Assembly: GCA_026224825.1 (NCBI GenBank)
Contig: JAMFRO010000008.1
Span: forward strand, 106,209 to 170,208
Direction: 5' to 3'
DNA length: 64,000 bases
Source: a bacterium
GTDB lineage: Bacteria; Pseudomonadota; Alphaproteobacteria; Acetobacterales; Acetobacteraceae
Shown here piece by piece: positions 53,841 through 63,788 of the stretch; position 1 is the stretch's first letter; the number at the start of each line of letters is the position of its first letter. The notes below the pieces were generated by a model. It made no database searches. It was not told where the DNA came from and saw only the letters and a program-made list of their open reading frames with translations. Both the position numbers and the translations under genes were made by a program.

Positions 53841-55072
53841 TCTTTTGCGGGCGGGAGGATGAAGGCGCCCGTGCGGGCGAAATGGGCGAACCAGCGGCGG
53901 GATTCGGCGCGCCAGTTGCGGGATTGTGTTTCGCTCCAGCCCCCCTGCCCTGCTGGCGCGCTTTGCCGCCAATCAGCGATGATGGCGGCGATTTTTGCGG
54001 CGCGGGCGGCCCAGGTGAAGTTGTGGCTGTCGGCGGCGGCAGCGGCGGCGAGGCGGGCGGCGAGGTCGGGCTCGGTGGTTAGGCGATGCAGGCCTGCGAC
54101 CAAAGCGTCGAGGTTGTCCGGGGGGCAGAGATAGGCGGTTTGGTTGTTTTTCAGCACCTCGGCGACATCGGCTGTGTTGCCGGCCAGGATGGGGCGGCCG
54201 GAGCCGAGGTAGAAGAAGAGTTTGAGGGGCAGCACGGTGGAGCCGAATTGTGCGAGCGGGATGAGCGAGGGGGGGATGAGGAGGATGTCGGCTGCGAAGA
54301 TATAGGGGCTGAGGGTGGCTTCTGTCTGCCAGGGGATGATGCGGATGTTTTTTACGCCGCTGGCTAGGCGTTCGATGGGGCCGTCGCCGTAGGAGCCGAC
54401 GAAGAGGAAGGTTAGGTCCGGCAGTTTTTTGGCGGCTTCGATGACCAGTTCGAGGCCCTTTTTCTGGTTGATGCGGCCTGTATAGACGATTGTTTTGGCA
54501 TCCGGCGAGACGCCTATGAGGGCTTTGGCTTCGGCTATGGGGATGGGGGCGGCGAAGCGGGCGGGTTCGAAACCATTGTGGACGCAACGAAGTTTTTCGG
54601 GGGGGACGCCGAGCTCGATGTATTTTTGGCGCGTGTATTCCGAGTGGCAGATGCTGCCTAGGAAGCGGCGGTGGCAGAACAGGCTGTAGAGGAAATATTG
54701 CAGCGGCGGGATCTGGTCCGGCCAGGGGCGGTAATGGTCGAACACCACGCGCTGGCCGAAGAGGATGGAGATGAAGGCGACCCAGAGGTTGCGGGTGTAG
54801 ACGAGGTCTGCCTGACGGAAGGCGGAGCGGAGCGGGATGGTGAGGCCGGCGCAGAAATGGCGCAGGGCGGCGGGGGCGAGCGGGGCCCAGACGGGCAGGA
54901 TTTTTATGCCGGCGAGGGCGGTGACGGCTTCGACCGTGGAGGTTTTTGCCACCGGGGTGTGCAGCCAGGAGTCTGCCGCGAAGGGGCTCAGATATTTGGC
55001 GGTGGTGACGAAGACCTCGGCATCGGCCTCGGCATTGGGGAGGGGGTTTTCGAAGGCGAATAGAATTTTCAT
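53837..55072 (-). CDS. GT4-family glycosyltransferase
   Basis: About 411 residues from MKILFAFENPLPNAEAD (an upstream in-frame ATG at 55099 is less likely). GT-B fold with IVYTGRINQKKGLELVIEAAKKLPDL and FLFVGSYGDG, followed by LPLKLFFYLGSGRPILAG in the donor site. VFDHYRPWPDQIP lies in the N-domain. The donor and acceptor are unknown. First gene of a two-gene unit with the flippase. Confidence 0.82.
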   Translation of the reverse strand: MKILFAFENPLPNAEADAEVFVTTAKYLSPFAADSWLHTPVAKTSTVEAVTALAGIKILPVWAPLAPAALRHFCAGLTIPLRSAFRQADLVYTRNLWVAFISILFGQRVVFDHYRPWPDQIPPLQYFLYSLFCHRRFLGSICHSEYTRQKYIELGVPPEKLRCVHNGFEPARFAAPIPIAEAKALIGVSPDAKTIVYTGRINQKKGLELVIEAAKKLPDLTFLFVGSYGDGPIERLASGVKNIRIIPWQTEATLSPYIFAADILLIPPSLIPLAQFGSTVLPLKLFFYLGSGRPILAGNTADVAEVLKNNQTAYLCPPDNLDALVAGLHRLTTEPDLAARLAAAAAADSHNFTWAARAAKIAAIIADWRQSAPAGQGGWSETQSRNWRAESRRWFAHFARTGAFILPPAKE

Positions 55073-55289
55073 GCGACCATCGAAACCCCGGGCTGGCACG
55101 GCCGGAAGGGGCTGCGCGGCGGCGGCAATTTAGGCGTAAGGCATGGCTGGGGCAAGGCCGGGTTCATACTGCTTAGAGATTGTTTCAAGGGTAATTCTGG
55201 TGGTTTTATTCGGTATTTCCGTGGAGGCGGGAGGGTGACGGGAGCGGATCGGGCTTTTGAAAGAGCCGCTTAGTGCATACTGCTGAAGC

Positions 55290-56447
55290 TCATTGCGCCT
55301 TCGCGACCGCGACCTGATCGCCTTGCGCCAAAGCATCCGGTGGGTTGTTGATGATTTTGTCGTCCTTCGAAATACCAGTGGCGATTTGCACGATGTTGCC
55401 GAGGTCGCGGCCGATGGTGATGGGTTTGATGATGACGTGGTTGTCGGGGCCGATTGTGGCCACTTGCATGCCGTTGTCGCGGAACATCAGCGCGCTGGAG
55501 GGCAGGGACAGATCCTGGTCCTGGGCGGGGAGTAAGATCTTCACCTGGGCGTAATCGCCGGGTTGGAGTTCGTGCGATGCGTTATCGGCCTGGAATTGTA
55601 CCAGCAGCGTGCCGGAGGTGGGGTCTATGGCATCGGCCGTGGCGGCGAGCGTGGCGTGGAAATCGCGGCCGGGATATTCGGGCACGGAGAAAATGGCGCC
55701 GCTGCTGGCCTTCACCTGGGCGGCGTCGGCCTCCGGCACGCTTACGTAGATGCGCAGGCGGGATTCGTCATCGACCACGAAGAGCGGTGTCTGGGTGGGA
55801 CTGCCGGTGGAGATGAGCGCACCGACATCGGTGTTGCGGGCGGTGACGATGCCGGCGAACGGGGCGACGATGCGCTCGAATGCTTCCTGTGCCTGCAGCC
55901 CGGCGACAACGGCGCGGGCGGCCGCGGTGGTTGCCTTGGCGGATTGGTAATCGGCGTCTTTCTGGTCTGCATCCTGTTGGCTGACGGCCTCGCCTATACG
56001 CATCTTGTCCCAGCGCGCGGCGGTGACGGCGGCGATCTGCTCGCTGGCCTGGGATGAGACGAGGCTGGCCTGGGCCTGGAGCAATTGCTGGTCGAGATTG
56101 GGGGTGGAAATGGTGGCGAGGAGCTGGCCGGCTTTGACCGGCGTGCCGATATCCGTGGTCCAGTTTTGCAGATAACCGCTGACCTGGGCGTAGATGGGGG
56201 CTGAGTAGAAGGCTTTGACCGCACCGGGCAGCACCAGCGTGGGGGCGGCGGTGGCGGTGCTGGGGGTGATGATGCTGACCGTGGGCACGGCGGAGGCCGT
56301 GGCCTGCGTGGCAAGCTCGTGGGCCGCGACAACGCGGCTGGCGATGCCGAAGATGAGGATGAACAGGAACACGGCGGCGGCGAGCGCGAAATAGAGTTTT
56401 AGCCGGCGTGGCGCCTGGTAGCGCAGAAGATCGTTTTGGTCAGCCAT
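55290..56447 (-). CDS. RND efflux periplasmic adaptor (membrane fusion protein)
   Basis: About 385 residues from MADQNDLLRYQAPRRLK. One N-terminal membrane anchor (about residues 18-40) is followed by a lipoyl half-motif (AQVSGYLQNWTTDIGTPVKAGQLLATI), a helical hairpin (residues ~115-170), the second lipoyl half (IVAPFAGIVTARNTDVGALI) and beta-barrel/MPD domains. It links the RND permease to an outer-membrane factor not present here. Its 5' end overlaps the permease stop by 8 bp, so it is the second gene of the pair. Confidence 0.9.
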   Translation of the reverse strand: MADQNDLLRYQAPRRLKLYFALAAAVFLFILIFGIASRVVAAHELATQATASAVPTVSIITPSTATAAPTLVLPGAVKAFYSAPIYAQVSGYLQNWTTDIGTPVKAGQLLATISTPNLDQQLLQAQASLVSSQASEQIAAVTAARWDKMRIGEAVSQQDADQKDADYQSAKATTAAARAVVAGLQAQEAFERIVAPFAGIVTARNTDVGALISTGSPTQTPLFVVDDESRLRIYVSVPEADAAQVKASSGAIFSVPEYPGRDFHATLAATADAIDPTSGTLLVQFQADNASHELQPGDYAQVKILLPAQDQDLSLPSSALMFRDNGMQVATIGPDNHVIIKPITIGRDLGNIVQIATGISKDDKIINNPPDALAQGDQVAVAKAQ

Positions 56448-59400
56448 GCGTGCCTCCGGGGCTGGCTTGTGCCGCGCGCGCCTGCGCCCTCTCATGAAAA
56501 ATACTGAAGATCACCGGCACGAAGATCAATGTCGCGACGGTGGCGAAAATCAGCCCGCCGATGACGGCGCGGCCCAGAGGTGCGTTCTGCTCGCCGCCTT
56601 CACCCAGGCCGAGCGCCATGGGGGCCATGCCGATGATCATGGCCAGAGCGGTCATCAGCACCGGGCGGAAGCGCACGATGCCGGCTTCCAAGGCTGCTGC
56701 TGCCGCCGTGGCACCCGCGGCGAGCTGCTCACGGGCGAAGCTGACGACCAGGATGGCGTTGGCGGTGGCGACACCCATGCACATGATGGCACCGGTGAGG
56801 GCGGGCACCGAGAGGGTGGTGCCGGTGGCGAAGAGCATCCACAGAATGCCGGCAAGGGCCGCCGGTAGAGCGGTGATGATGATGAATGGGTCCAGCCAGG
56901 ATTGGAAATTGACCACGATGAGCAAATAGATGAGCACGATGGCGCCGAGCAGGCCGAGCAGCAAAGAGGAAAAAGCGGTCTGCATCGTCGCCGCCTGGCC
57001 GCGTACCGTGATGGTGCTGCCTTTGGGCAGGCCCTTGGCGTTGGCGGCGATGATGCGCTGGATGTCGCTGGTCACGCCGCCGAGGTCGCGGTCTTGCGTG
57101 GTGGCGTAGATGTCGATGACCGGCCTGATGTTGTAATGCGAGACCACGGCATTGGTCTGCGTGCGCGAGAATGTCGCCACCCCTCCCAGCACCTGCGGCG
57201 TGATGCCGGTGCCCGGTGCGTTGATGGGAATGTTCTGCAGCTCGGAAATGCTGTCGACATTATATTCCGGCGATTGCGTGACGATGGGGTAGGACACGCC
57301 GCTGACAGGGTCCAGCCAATAGGTGGGGGCGGCCTGCGAGGTGCCGGCTATCATGGTGGCAACGCTGTTGGTGACGTTGAGCTCGTTGAGGCCGAATTGC
57401 GCGATGCGCGAGCGGTCCACGTTGATGTTGAGCTGCGGGTTGTCGGCTGATTGCTGGATGCGGACATCGGCGATGCCGGGCACTGAGCGGAGCTGGCGTA
57501 GCAGGTTCGTGGCATAGGCCTGGTTGGCGACCAGATGCGCGCCGGCGATCTGTACGTCGATAGGGGCGGGTGAGCCGAAGTTGAGGATCTGGCTGACGAT
57601 ATCGGCGGGCAGGAAGGCGAAGCTGGAGCCGGGGAAATCCTGCGGCAGGCGCTGGCGTAAGATTCGCACGAAATCGGCGGTGGGGCGGTGGCCATCCTTC
57701 AGGGAGATGAAGATGTCGCCGTCCTGATAACCGATGACGCCGTCTGTGCTGTAGATCAGGTTGATGGAGCTGATCGGCAGGCCGATGTTGTCGACGATGT
57801 TGGCGAGCTGATCGGGCGGGATGATCTGGCGGATTTCCTGCTCGATGGTGCCGAACTGGGCGGCGGAATCCTCGATGCGGGTGCCGACCGGCGGGCGGAT
57901 GTGGATGGTGATCTGGCCGGAATCCACACTTGGGAAGAAGTTGGAGCCGAGTAGAGGCTCTAAGCCCAGGCTGCCGAAAGCGAAGATCAGGAAGCAGGTG
58001 ACGAAGAGCGGGCGGTGCGCCATGGCCATGGCCAGCAGGTTGCGGTAGCCCTCGCGGATGCGCTCGAACCTTGCCTCGAAGCCGCGCTGGAAGCGTTGGA
58101 AGATGTTGGTTTTCGTTTCGCTGGAATGCTCCTCATGCGGGCGGAGCAGGTAGGCTGCCAAAGTGGGCACCAAAGTGCGCGAGAGGATGAAGGAGGCGAT
58201 CATGGCGAAGACCACCGCCTCCGCCAGCGGGCGGAACAGGAAGCCCGCCACGCCGCCGAGCAGGAACATCGGCACGAAGACGACGCAGATGCAGAGCAGC
58301 GAGACGAAGGCGGGGGTGACGATCTGGCTGGCGCCATCCATGATGGCGGTGCGCACATCCTTGCCCTTCTCCAGATGCCAGTTGATGTTCTCGATGGTCA
58401 CCGTGCCGTCATCGACGAGGATGCCCACGGCCAAAGCCAGGCCGCCGAGGGTCATGATGTTCAGCGTCTCGCCCACGGCGGAGAGGGCGGCGATGGAGCA
58501 GAGGATGGAGAGCGGGATGGAGGTGGCGATGATGATGGTGGAGCGCCAGGAACCCAGGAACAGCAGGATCATGAGGGCGGTGAGGGCGGCGGCGATGATG
58601 CCTTCGCGGATGACGCCCGAGATGGCGGATTTAACGAAGACCGATTGGTCGTTGATGAGGTTGATTTTAAAGCCCGTGGGCATGGTGGCGAGAATGCCGG
58701 GGATGGCGTCCTTCACCCCTTGCACCACCGCCAGAGTGGAGCCGTCGCCGGTTTTAAGCGCGCTGGTGAGCACGGCGCGGCTGCCGTTGACATGCACGAT
58801 GCTCTGCTGCGGCGGTGAGCCATCGCGCACATTGGCGACGTCTCGCACATATATGGTGGCGCCGTTGACGGTTTTGATCGGCAGATCGTTGAGAGCCTGG
58901 ATGGTGGGGGCGGCGTCGTTAAGGTTGATGGTGTATTGCTTGGAGCCGATCTTGGCGTTGCCGACCGGCGAGACCTGATTCTGATTGGCGATGGCGTTGG
59001 CGACATCCTGGGCCGAGAGCCCGTCGGCCTGCAGCGCCGGCGGGTTTAGGTCCACCTGGATCTGGCGGATTTTGCCGCCGTAGGAATAGGGGATGGCGAT
59101 GCCGGGGATCGAGGTGAGCGCCGGGCGCATGAAATTGAGCGTGAGGTCGAGAATTTGCTGTTCCGACAGATTCTGGCCGGAGGTGGTGATCTGCACCACC
59201 GGCACGGTCGAGGCATCGTAATTGAGGATGAGCGGCGGGGTGGCGCCGGGCGGCATGGATTTCAGCAAGGTCTGCGAGATGGAGGTGACCTGGGCCGTGG
59301 CGATGCGGATGTCGACATTCGGCTGGAAGTAGATTTTGACGATGCCGATGCCGGGCAGCGAGGTACTCTCGATATGCTGGATATTGTCGACCGTGGTGGT

Positions 59401-59616
59401 CAGCACGCGCTCATAAGGGGTGATTATGCGGCCCGACATCTGGTCCGGCGAGAGGCCGGTATAGCTCCAGGCCACGCCGATGACCGGGATGCGGATGGCG
59501 GGGAAAATATCCGTGGGGGTTTTGAAGGCGGCGAGCGGGCCGATGATGAGAATCGCCAGCGCCATGACGATGAAGGTTAACGGGCGCGCCAGCGCTACAC
59601 GGACGAGCCAGATCAT
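56440..59616 (-). CDS. RND-family efflux permease (HAE/AcrB-like)
   Basis: 1058 residues, full length. A TM helix at the N-terminus is followed by porter domain 1 (about 40-330), TM helices 2-7 with LGGLALAVGILVDDGTVTIENI (the Asp-Asp proton-relay helix), porter domain 2 (about 560-860) and the last TM group (MCMGVATANAILVVSFA, ALAMIIGMAPMALGLGEGGEQNAPLGRAVIGGL). The second Asp of D407/D408 of AcrB is present as DD. Substrate not predictable. Transcribed before the adaptor gene, with no outer-membrane channel gene adjacent. Confidence 0.92.
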   Translation of the reverse strand: MIWLVRVALARPLTFIVMALAILIIGPLAAFKTPTDIFPAIRIPVIGVAWSYTGLSPDQMSGRIITPYERVLTTTVDNIQHIESTSLPGIGIVKIYFQPNVDIRIATAQVTSISQTLLKSMPPGATPPLILNYDASTVPVVQITTSGQNLSEQQILDLTLNFMRPALTSIPGIAIPYSYGGKIRQIQVDLNPPALQADGLSAQDVANAIANQNQVSPVGNAKIGSKQYTINLNDAAPTIQALNDLPIKTVNGATIYVRDVANVRDGSPPQQSIVHVNGSRAVLTSALKTGDGSTLAVVQGVKDAIPGILATMPTGFKINLINDQSVFVKSAISGVIREGIIAAALTALMILLFLGSWRSTIIIATSIPLSILCSIAALSAVGETLNIMTLGGLALAVGILVDDGTVTIENINWHLEKGKDVRTAIMDGASQIVTPAFVSLLCICVVFVPMFLLGGVAGFLFRPLAEAVVFAMIASFILSRTLVPTLAAYLLRPHEEHSSETKTNIFQRFQRGFEARFERIREGYRNLLAMAMAHRPLFVTCFLIFAFGSLGLEPLLGSNFFPSVDSGQITIHIRPPVGTRIEDSAAQFGTIEQEIRQIIPPDQLANIVDNIGLPISSINLIYSTDGVIGYQDGDIFISLKDGHRPTADFVRILRQRLPQDFPGSSFAFLPADIVSQILNFGSPAPIDVQIAGAHLVANQAYATNLLRQLRSVPGIADVRIQQSADNPQLNINVDRSRIAQFGLNELNVTNSVATMIAGTSQAAPTYWLDPVSGVSYPIVTQSPEYNVDSISELQNIPINAPGTGITPQVLGGVATFSRTQTNAVVSHYNIRPVIDIYATTQDRDLGGVTSDIQRIIAANAKGLPKGSTITVRGQAATMQTAFSSLLLGLLGAIVLIYLLIVVNFQSWLDPFIIITALPAALAGILWMLFATGTTLSVPALTGAIMCMGVATANAILVVSFAREQLAAGATAAAAALEAGIVRFRPVLMTALAMIIGMAPMALGLGEGGEQNAPLGRAVIGGLIFATVATLIFVPVIFSIFHERAQARAAQASPGGTHG

Positions 59617-59816
59617 CGGGCGGTAGTCTGCTTAACGATATTGAACAAGATCACACTCCGCGCCCTGTTTGCCGGACGGCATAAGACAGTGTCACTACCC
59701 AATTCTGGAACCCAGGCATGCACAGTTTATGGCAGATTGGCCCGGAACCGTCTTGCCAATGCCCACACGCATGAATGTAACCGCGCGGGAATCGAGAAGA
59801 TGTTGATTTTATTGAA

Positions 59817-59836
59817 CCGGGGGCTCACGCCCCCGG
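59817..59836. terminator. Candidate hairpin terminator after the ABM gene
   Basis: The inverted repeat CCGGGGGC (59817-59824) / GCCCCCGG (59829-59836) lies 7 bp beyond the stop of the minus-strand ABM gene. The T-run on the minus strand is weak (TTCAATAAAATC), so efficiency is uncertain. The remainder of the ~226-bp gap to the RND gene shows no gene. Confidence 0.45.
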
Positions 59837-59842
59837 CTGGTG

Positions 59843-60127
59843 TCAACCCATATCGAAATGTTCGACGGCCCCGCCCGCGGCGAAGGGGCCGAACAAACCG
59901 CCCAGCACGGCATATTCGGGCATTTTCTTGAATGCCTCGTGTGCTGCCAGCGATTCCCACTCGACAAGGAGAATAACCTTGTCGGGTGTTTCAACGCCGC
60001 CGCCGGCACGGGCCGAATGGCAGCCCGGGACGCCTTGCAGCAGTGCCAGCCCCTGCTCCCGCAGGGCGCCTAGAAGCCCCCCTGCCTGGCCGGGTTTTGC
60101 GGTGATTTCCGCGCGTTCGAGGATCAT
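59843..60127 (-). CDS. ABM-domain small monooxygenase-like protein
   Basis: 94 residues with the antibiotic-biosynthesis-monooxygenase (dimeric alpha-beta barrel) pattern: MILERAEITAKPGQ, VPGCHSARAGGGVETPDKVILLVEWESLAAHEAF, and a C-terminal VEHFDMG. Such small proteins oxidise quinols or polyketides, or act as stress-linked accessory domains. Translationally coupled to the SDR gene (ATGA), so they share a pathway, but the substrate is unknown. Confidence 0.78.
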   Translation of the reverse strand: MILERAEITAKPGQAGGLLGALREQGLALLQGVPGCHSARAGGGVETPDKVILLVEWESLAAHEAFKKMPEYAVLGGLFGPFAAGGAVEHFDMG

Positions 60128-60870
60128 GCGGACCCCATGTAACGGCCGCCGTTGACGCTGATGGTCTGGCCGGTGACGTAGCCGGCTTCGTCCGAGGCGA
60201 GGTAGGCCACGGCACCGGCGATGTCCTCGGGCTTGCCGGGGCGCTTCATGAGCTGCTGGGCGGCGTAGGCATCCACATCCACCGGCGAGGCGCGCAGCAT
60301 TGGGGTGTCGATGAAGCCGGGCGGCACGGTGTTCACGGTGATGCCCTTATCGCCATATTCCACGGCCAGCGCCTTGCTCATGCCGAGCAGACCGCTCTTG
60401 GCGCTAACGTAGTGCACCATGCCGGGTGCGCCGGTCTGGATGGAGGAGGAGGTGATGTTGATGATGCGGCCCCAGCCGGCGGCCAGCATGTCGGGCACGA
60501 TCTCCTTGGTGACCAGATACGGGCCTTTGAGGTTGATGGCGATCATGCGGTCGAACACGTCTTCCTCCAGCTCCAGGAAGGGCTTGAAGCCGGTGATGCC
60601 GGCATTGTTGACCAGGATGGTGATGGGGCCGAATGTCTGACGCGTCTGCTCAGCGGCGGCCTTGATGGCGGCGGTGTCGGCTGCGTTGACGGTGATGGCG
60701 AGCGCGGTGCCGCCGGCCTCGGTGATGAGCCTGGCCGTCTCGGCGGCACCTTCGGCGTTGAGATCCCAGATGGCGATTGCCGCCTCATCGCGCGCCAGAC
60801 GCAATGCCACGGCGCGGCCGATGCCCGAACCACTGCCAGTGACGACCGCCACTTTTCCTTTTAACGACAT
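60124..60870 (-). CDS. Short-chain dehydrogenase/reductase (3-oxoacyl-ACP reductase-like)
   Basis: 248 residues from MSLKGKVAVVTGSGSGIG; GGGAGG seven bases upstream selects this start over the ATG at 60885. Classical SDR features: TGSGSGIG cofactor loop, NNAG, Ser in ITSSS, YVSAKSG (Tyr-x-x-x-Lys) and TVNTVPPGFIDTPM. It is NAD(P)-dependent, with either fatty-acid/polyol or 3-hydroxyacyl substrates. Adjacent ABM protein suggests a small redox unit. Confidence 0.88.
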   Translation of the reverse strand: MSLKGKVAVVTGSGSGIGRAVALRLARDEAAIAIWDLNAEGAAETARLITEAGGTALAITVNAADTAAIKAAAEQTRQTFGPITILVNNAGITGFKPFLELEEDVFDRMIAINLKGPYLVTKEIVPDMLAAGWGRIINITSSSIQTGAPGMVHYVSAKSGLLGMSKALAVEYGDKGITVNTVPPGFIDTPMLRASPVDVDAYAAQQLMKRPGKPEDIAGAVAYLASDEAGYVTGQTISVNGGRYMGSA

Positions 60871-60977
60871 ATTTGCGCCTCCCATGTGCCGCGCTGCCGT
60901 GAACCGGCAGGGGCTTTGCTAATGACGGTGATAGCGTGCCCTATAATGCGACGCTTGAACAGAGTACGGACCGAACC

Positions 60978-62288
60978 ATGAAGATCTTAGATGATGCGGC
61001 ATTTCTGGATTTTGTCCCCGGCGATGCCACCGGGCTGGCGATACCGGCGCATGGCGCGGCGCTGCGTGAGGCCGGGGTTGGCTTCCTGACCGAGGCTTTT
61101 CGCGCGTTCGGTTCGCTGAATGCGGATAATCGCGTCACGCAGATCAGGCTGCTTGAGCCTTGCGCCTTTGGCAGTACGGGCGAGAAATATTTTCTGTCCG
61201 TTGACTATGCTTATGCGCAGCCGCATCTGCCTGGCGATTTGTTCGTGAAGTTCTCGCGGGATTTTGGCGATGCGTTTCGCGACCGGCGGCGCCATGAGCT
61301 GGAGGCTGAGATACGGCTGGCTGAGCTTTCCCGCGTGCCGGAATTTCCCATCGCCGTGCCGGTGGCTTGTTTCGCGGATTTTCATCAGGCCACGGGCACG
61401 GGCATGATCATCACCGGACGGATTGATTTTGGTGAGAACGGGATTGAGCCGATGCACCCGAAATGCATGGATCATGAGCTGGACGCGCCGCTTGAGCATT
61501 ACCGGGCGATTGTTACAGCGCTTGCCCGGTTGGCGGGGGCGCATAAGGCTGGGGTGCTGTCGCCACAGGCCGAGGAGCTGTTTCCGTTTGAGCTGGAGAG
61601 CGTGCTGGCGGAAGACCCGATTGGGCTGGATGCGGCGGGGATGCGTGAGCGGGTGGCGCGGTTTGCGGATTTTGCCGGGCGGTACCCGCAGCTTATACCG
61701 GCGCATCTGCGCACCGAGGAATTCATTGCGAAGTTTGAGGGCGATGCGCTGCGGTTTTTGCAGAATGAGCGGGTGGTGAAACAATATCTGCATGGGGATG
61801 GTGCGTTCATCGCTTTGTGCCATTTCAACGCGCATATCGATAATGCCTGGTTCTGGCGCGAAGATGGCGGGCTGCAATGTGGGTTGCTGGACTGGCAGCG
61901 GGCGCGGCAGATGAATGTTGCCTATTCGCTCTGGGGCGGGCTATGCGGCGCCAGTCTGGAGATCTGGGATCATCATCTGGGCGAGCTGCTTGATCTGTTC
62001 ATCGATGAATTTCACGCGCATGGCGGCGTGCGGCTCGATAAAGCCGAACTCACTCTGCACCTCAATCTCTACACGGCGATGATCGGGCTGGCGGGGCTGA
62101 TCAATGTGCCGCAGATTGTGCTGTTCCGTTTGCCGGAAGCGGCCAATGCCAGCGGGCCGCTGGACCCGGTATTCAGCAAACAGGAATCCGCGCGCAGTTT
62201 CCTGCATATTTTCACGATTTTTCTGAATCTGTGGCAGGCGCATGATTTCGGTGCCAGCCTCGATCTTGTGCTAGCGCGCAGCGCATAA
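60978..62288 (+). CDS. Aminoglycoside-phosphotransferase-like (APH) protein
   Basis: 436 residues from MKILDDAAFLDFVPGDATG (a GTG 14 codons upstream at 60936 is an alternative). The C-terminal lobe contains LCHFNAHIDNAWFW and GLLDWQRARQMNVAYSLW, the APH-type catalytic loop H-x-D/N-x-x-x-x-N (here H-F-N-A-H-I-D-N) and the metal-binding D of LLDW. The N-lobe has FVKFSRDF. Such proteins phosphorylate small alcohols or are linked to lipid/ecdysteroid kinases. Divergent from the SDR unit. Confidence 0.68.
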   Translation: MKILDDAAFLDFVPGDATGLAIPAHGAALREAGVGFLTEAFRAFGSLNADNRVTQIRLLEPCAFGSTGEKYFLSVDYAYAQPHLPGDLFVKFSRDFGDAFRDRRRHELEAEIRLAELSRVPEFPIAVPVACFADFHQATGTGMIITGRIDFGENGIEPMHPKCMDHELDAPLEHYRAIVTALARLAGAHKAGVLSPQAEELFPFELESVLAEDPIGLDAAGMRERVARFADFAGRYPQLIPAHLRTEEFIAKFEGDALRFLQNERVVKQYLHGDGAFIALCHFNAHIDNAWFWREDGGLQCGLLDWQRARQMNVAYSLWGGLCGASLEIWDHHLGELLDLFIDEFHAHGGVRLDKAELTLHLNLYTAMIGLAGLINVPQIVLFRLPEAANASGPLDPVFSKQESARSFLHIFTIFLNLWQAHDFGASLDLVLARSA

Positions 62289-62322
62289 AAAACGGCGGCC
62301 TTCCCGGTTGGGAAGGCCGCCG
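62287..62322 (-). terminator. Rho-independent terminator of the DUF1329 unit
   Basis: A 13-bp stem, CGGCGGCCTTCCC (62293-62305) and GGGAAGGCCGCCG (62310-62322), with a GGTT loop, is followed on the minus strand by six T (62292-62287). It lies 22 bp past the DUF1329 gene stop. The plus-strand phosphotransferase gene ends at its edge. Confidence 0.88.
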
Positions 62323-62343
62323 CAATGTGCTTGGCGTTCGGGA

Positions 62344-63723
62344 TCAGAAGGCCGCGTTGGCCGCCATTTCCTGAGGCAGGAACAGGTTGGGATCCTGCGG
62401 GAGGATATACTGGGCCCCGCTGAACTTCTTGTAATTATTATTGCCGTTGAACACGTAATTACCGGTCTGCATCTGGAATGTCGCCGTGCACATCTCGATC
62501 GTACCCGGCAAGGAGGGGACAACTTCGAGATACATGGTGTAGGCCTTCCACAGCTCGCCGTTGCCGTCATAGCCTTCGCCCAGCAAACCGTAGTAGGTGT
62601 CTTCATCAAAATACAGGCGGCGCTTGACGTTCACATTACGCTCGCCGGGATGCAGATTGGCATCCACCACCCAGACGCGATGCTTCTCCCAACGCACGAG
62701 TTCCGGATCCGCGAAATGCGGCTTCAGGAAATCCTCGATATTCACGAAGAGAAGCTTGTTGCAGTTGTAAGGAACCAGCAACTCCTTCTTCTCGACCAGG
62801 GTCCAGTCGTATTGCGACGGGTTGCCGTAGAAGGTGGAGGCTTCATCGACGCTGGAGATGCCATTGGATTCCGGGTTTGTTGCGTCGAAGGCCTGGTTCG
62901 GATCCTTACGCACGCGGCCCTGGCCATTCAGCAGTGACCACACGATGTCCGGATGCAGGCTGACGTTGGTGCTGTGCCAGACCAGCGTTTCCTGCCCCAC
63001 TTCCGAGCCCGGCGCTTTATCGTAATAATGGGCCGTGCTGTAATACCCGCCGAAAGTAGCCAGCGAGCCATTGGGGTCGTAATACGGGTAGAACGAGCGG
63101 CTGAGCGTGCCGGCCACGAGGATGGGCTGGCCGCTGATGACCACCATGCCAGGAGCGAACATGGTGACCTCGGAAAAGCCGACCCAGGCACTGAGATGAT
63201 TCCAGATCAACTGCGAGCCCGCGGTCAGCGCGTCCGAGGTGTCGATGATCGGGAAGGGGATGGCGCCATAGGCACCGGTGAAGCCAAGGCGGCCACCGGC
63301 GGGGTCGAGCTTGGCGTTAACCACGTTCTTCTTGGCGTTGTCATACACATATTGCGGCGCTGCCGCGGTACGGTGCGACGGATACACCTTGAGGGTAAGG
63401 CCGAATTTGGTGATCTGGGCCTTTGTGCCTTCGCTCAACAAATTCGCATATTGCGCCATGTTGCTGGCATTCACTTCGTAGAGCGGCTGCTCATCTTCGA
63501 AGATATGCGTGGCCGTGGCGGTGGTGGAGGGTAACGGCGGGGCGGTTAACCCACCCGTCCAGGCTGGGATTGAGCCGTCGGCATTGCCGGCACGCTCACC
63601 GCCGAGCGGCATCAGCGTCGTGTCCAACAAGCTTGGATCGGCCGCTTGCGCCTGTGTAGGGCGGACCACGGCGGCGGCGGCTAGGCTTGTACCCGCGAGG
63701 AGACCAAAATCGCGTCGTTTCAT
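62344..63723 (-). CDS. DUF1329-domain exported protein
   Basis: 459 residues. A Tat-type signal (MKRRDFGLLAGTSLAAAAVV, twin Arg) suggests folded export to the periplasm. The mature protein has the DUF1329 pattern: GGERAGNADGSIPAWTGGL, YPFYDP-like repeats, LNGQGRVRKDPNQAFDATNP, WTLVEKKELLVPYNCNKL and RRLYFDEDTYYGLLGE. The fold is LolB/LolA-like and has been linked to lipid or envelope transport. Normally paired with DUF1302, as here. Confidence 0.85.
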   Translation of the reverse strand: MKRRDFGLLAGTSLAAAAVVRPTQAQAADPSLLDTTLMPLGGERAGNADGSIPAWTGGLTAPPLPSTTATATHIFEDEQPLYEVNASNMAQYANLLSEGTKAQITKFGLTLKVYPSHRTAAAPQYVYDNAKKNVVNAKLDPAGGRLGFTGAYGAIPFPIIDTSDALTAGSQLIWNHLSAWVGFSEVTMFAPGMVVISGQPILVAGTLSRSFYPYYDPNGSLATFGGYYSTAHYYDKAPGSEVGQETLVWHSTNVSLHPDIVWSLLNGQGRVRKDPNQAFDATNPESNGISSVDEASTFYGNPSQYDWTLVEKKELLVPYNCNKLLFVNIEDFLKPHFADPELVRWEKHRVWVVDANLHPGERNVNVKRRLYFDEDTYYGLLGEGYDGNGELWKAYTMYLEVVPSLPGTIEMCTATFQMQTGNYVFNGNNNYKKFSGAQYILPQDPNLFLPQEMAANAAF

Positions 63724-63788
63724 TGTTTCGTTTCCTTAACTGGCTTCTTGAGCGAGCTTGCGCTCAGCTTATGATTCGGACGGCACAC

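Noticed and set aside
59641..59931. Plus-strand open frame between the RND and ABM genes
   Set aside because: It overlaps the end of the well-supported ABM gene, has no ribosome-binding site and an Arg/Pro-rich tail typical of a shadow.
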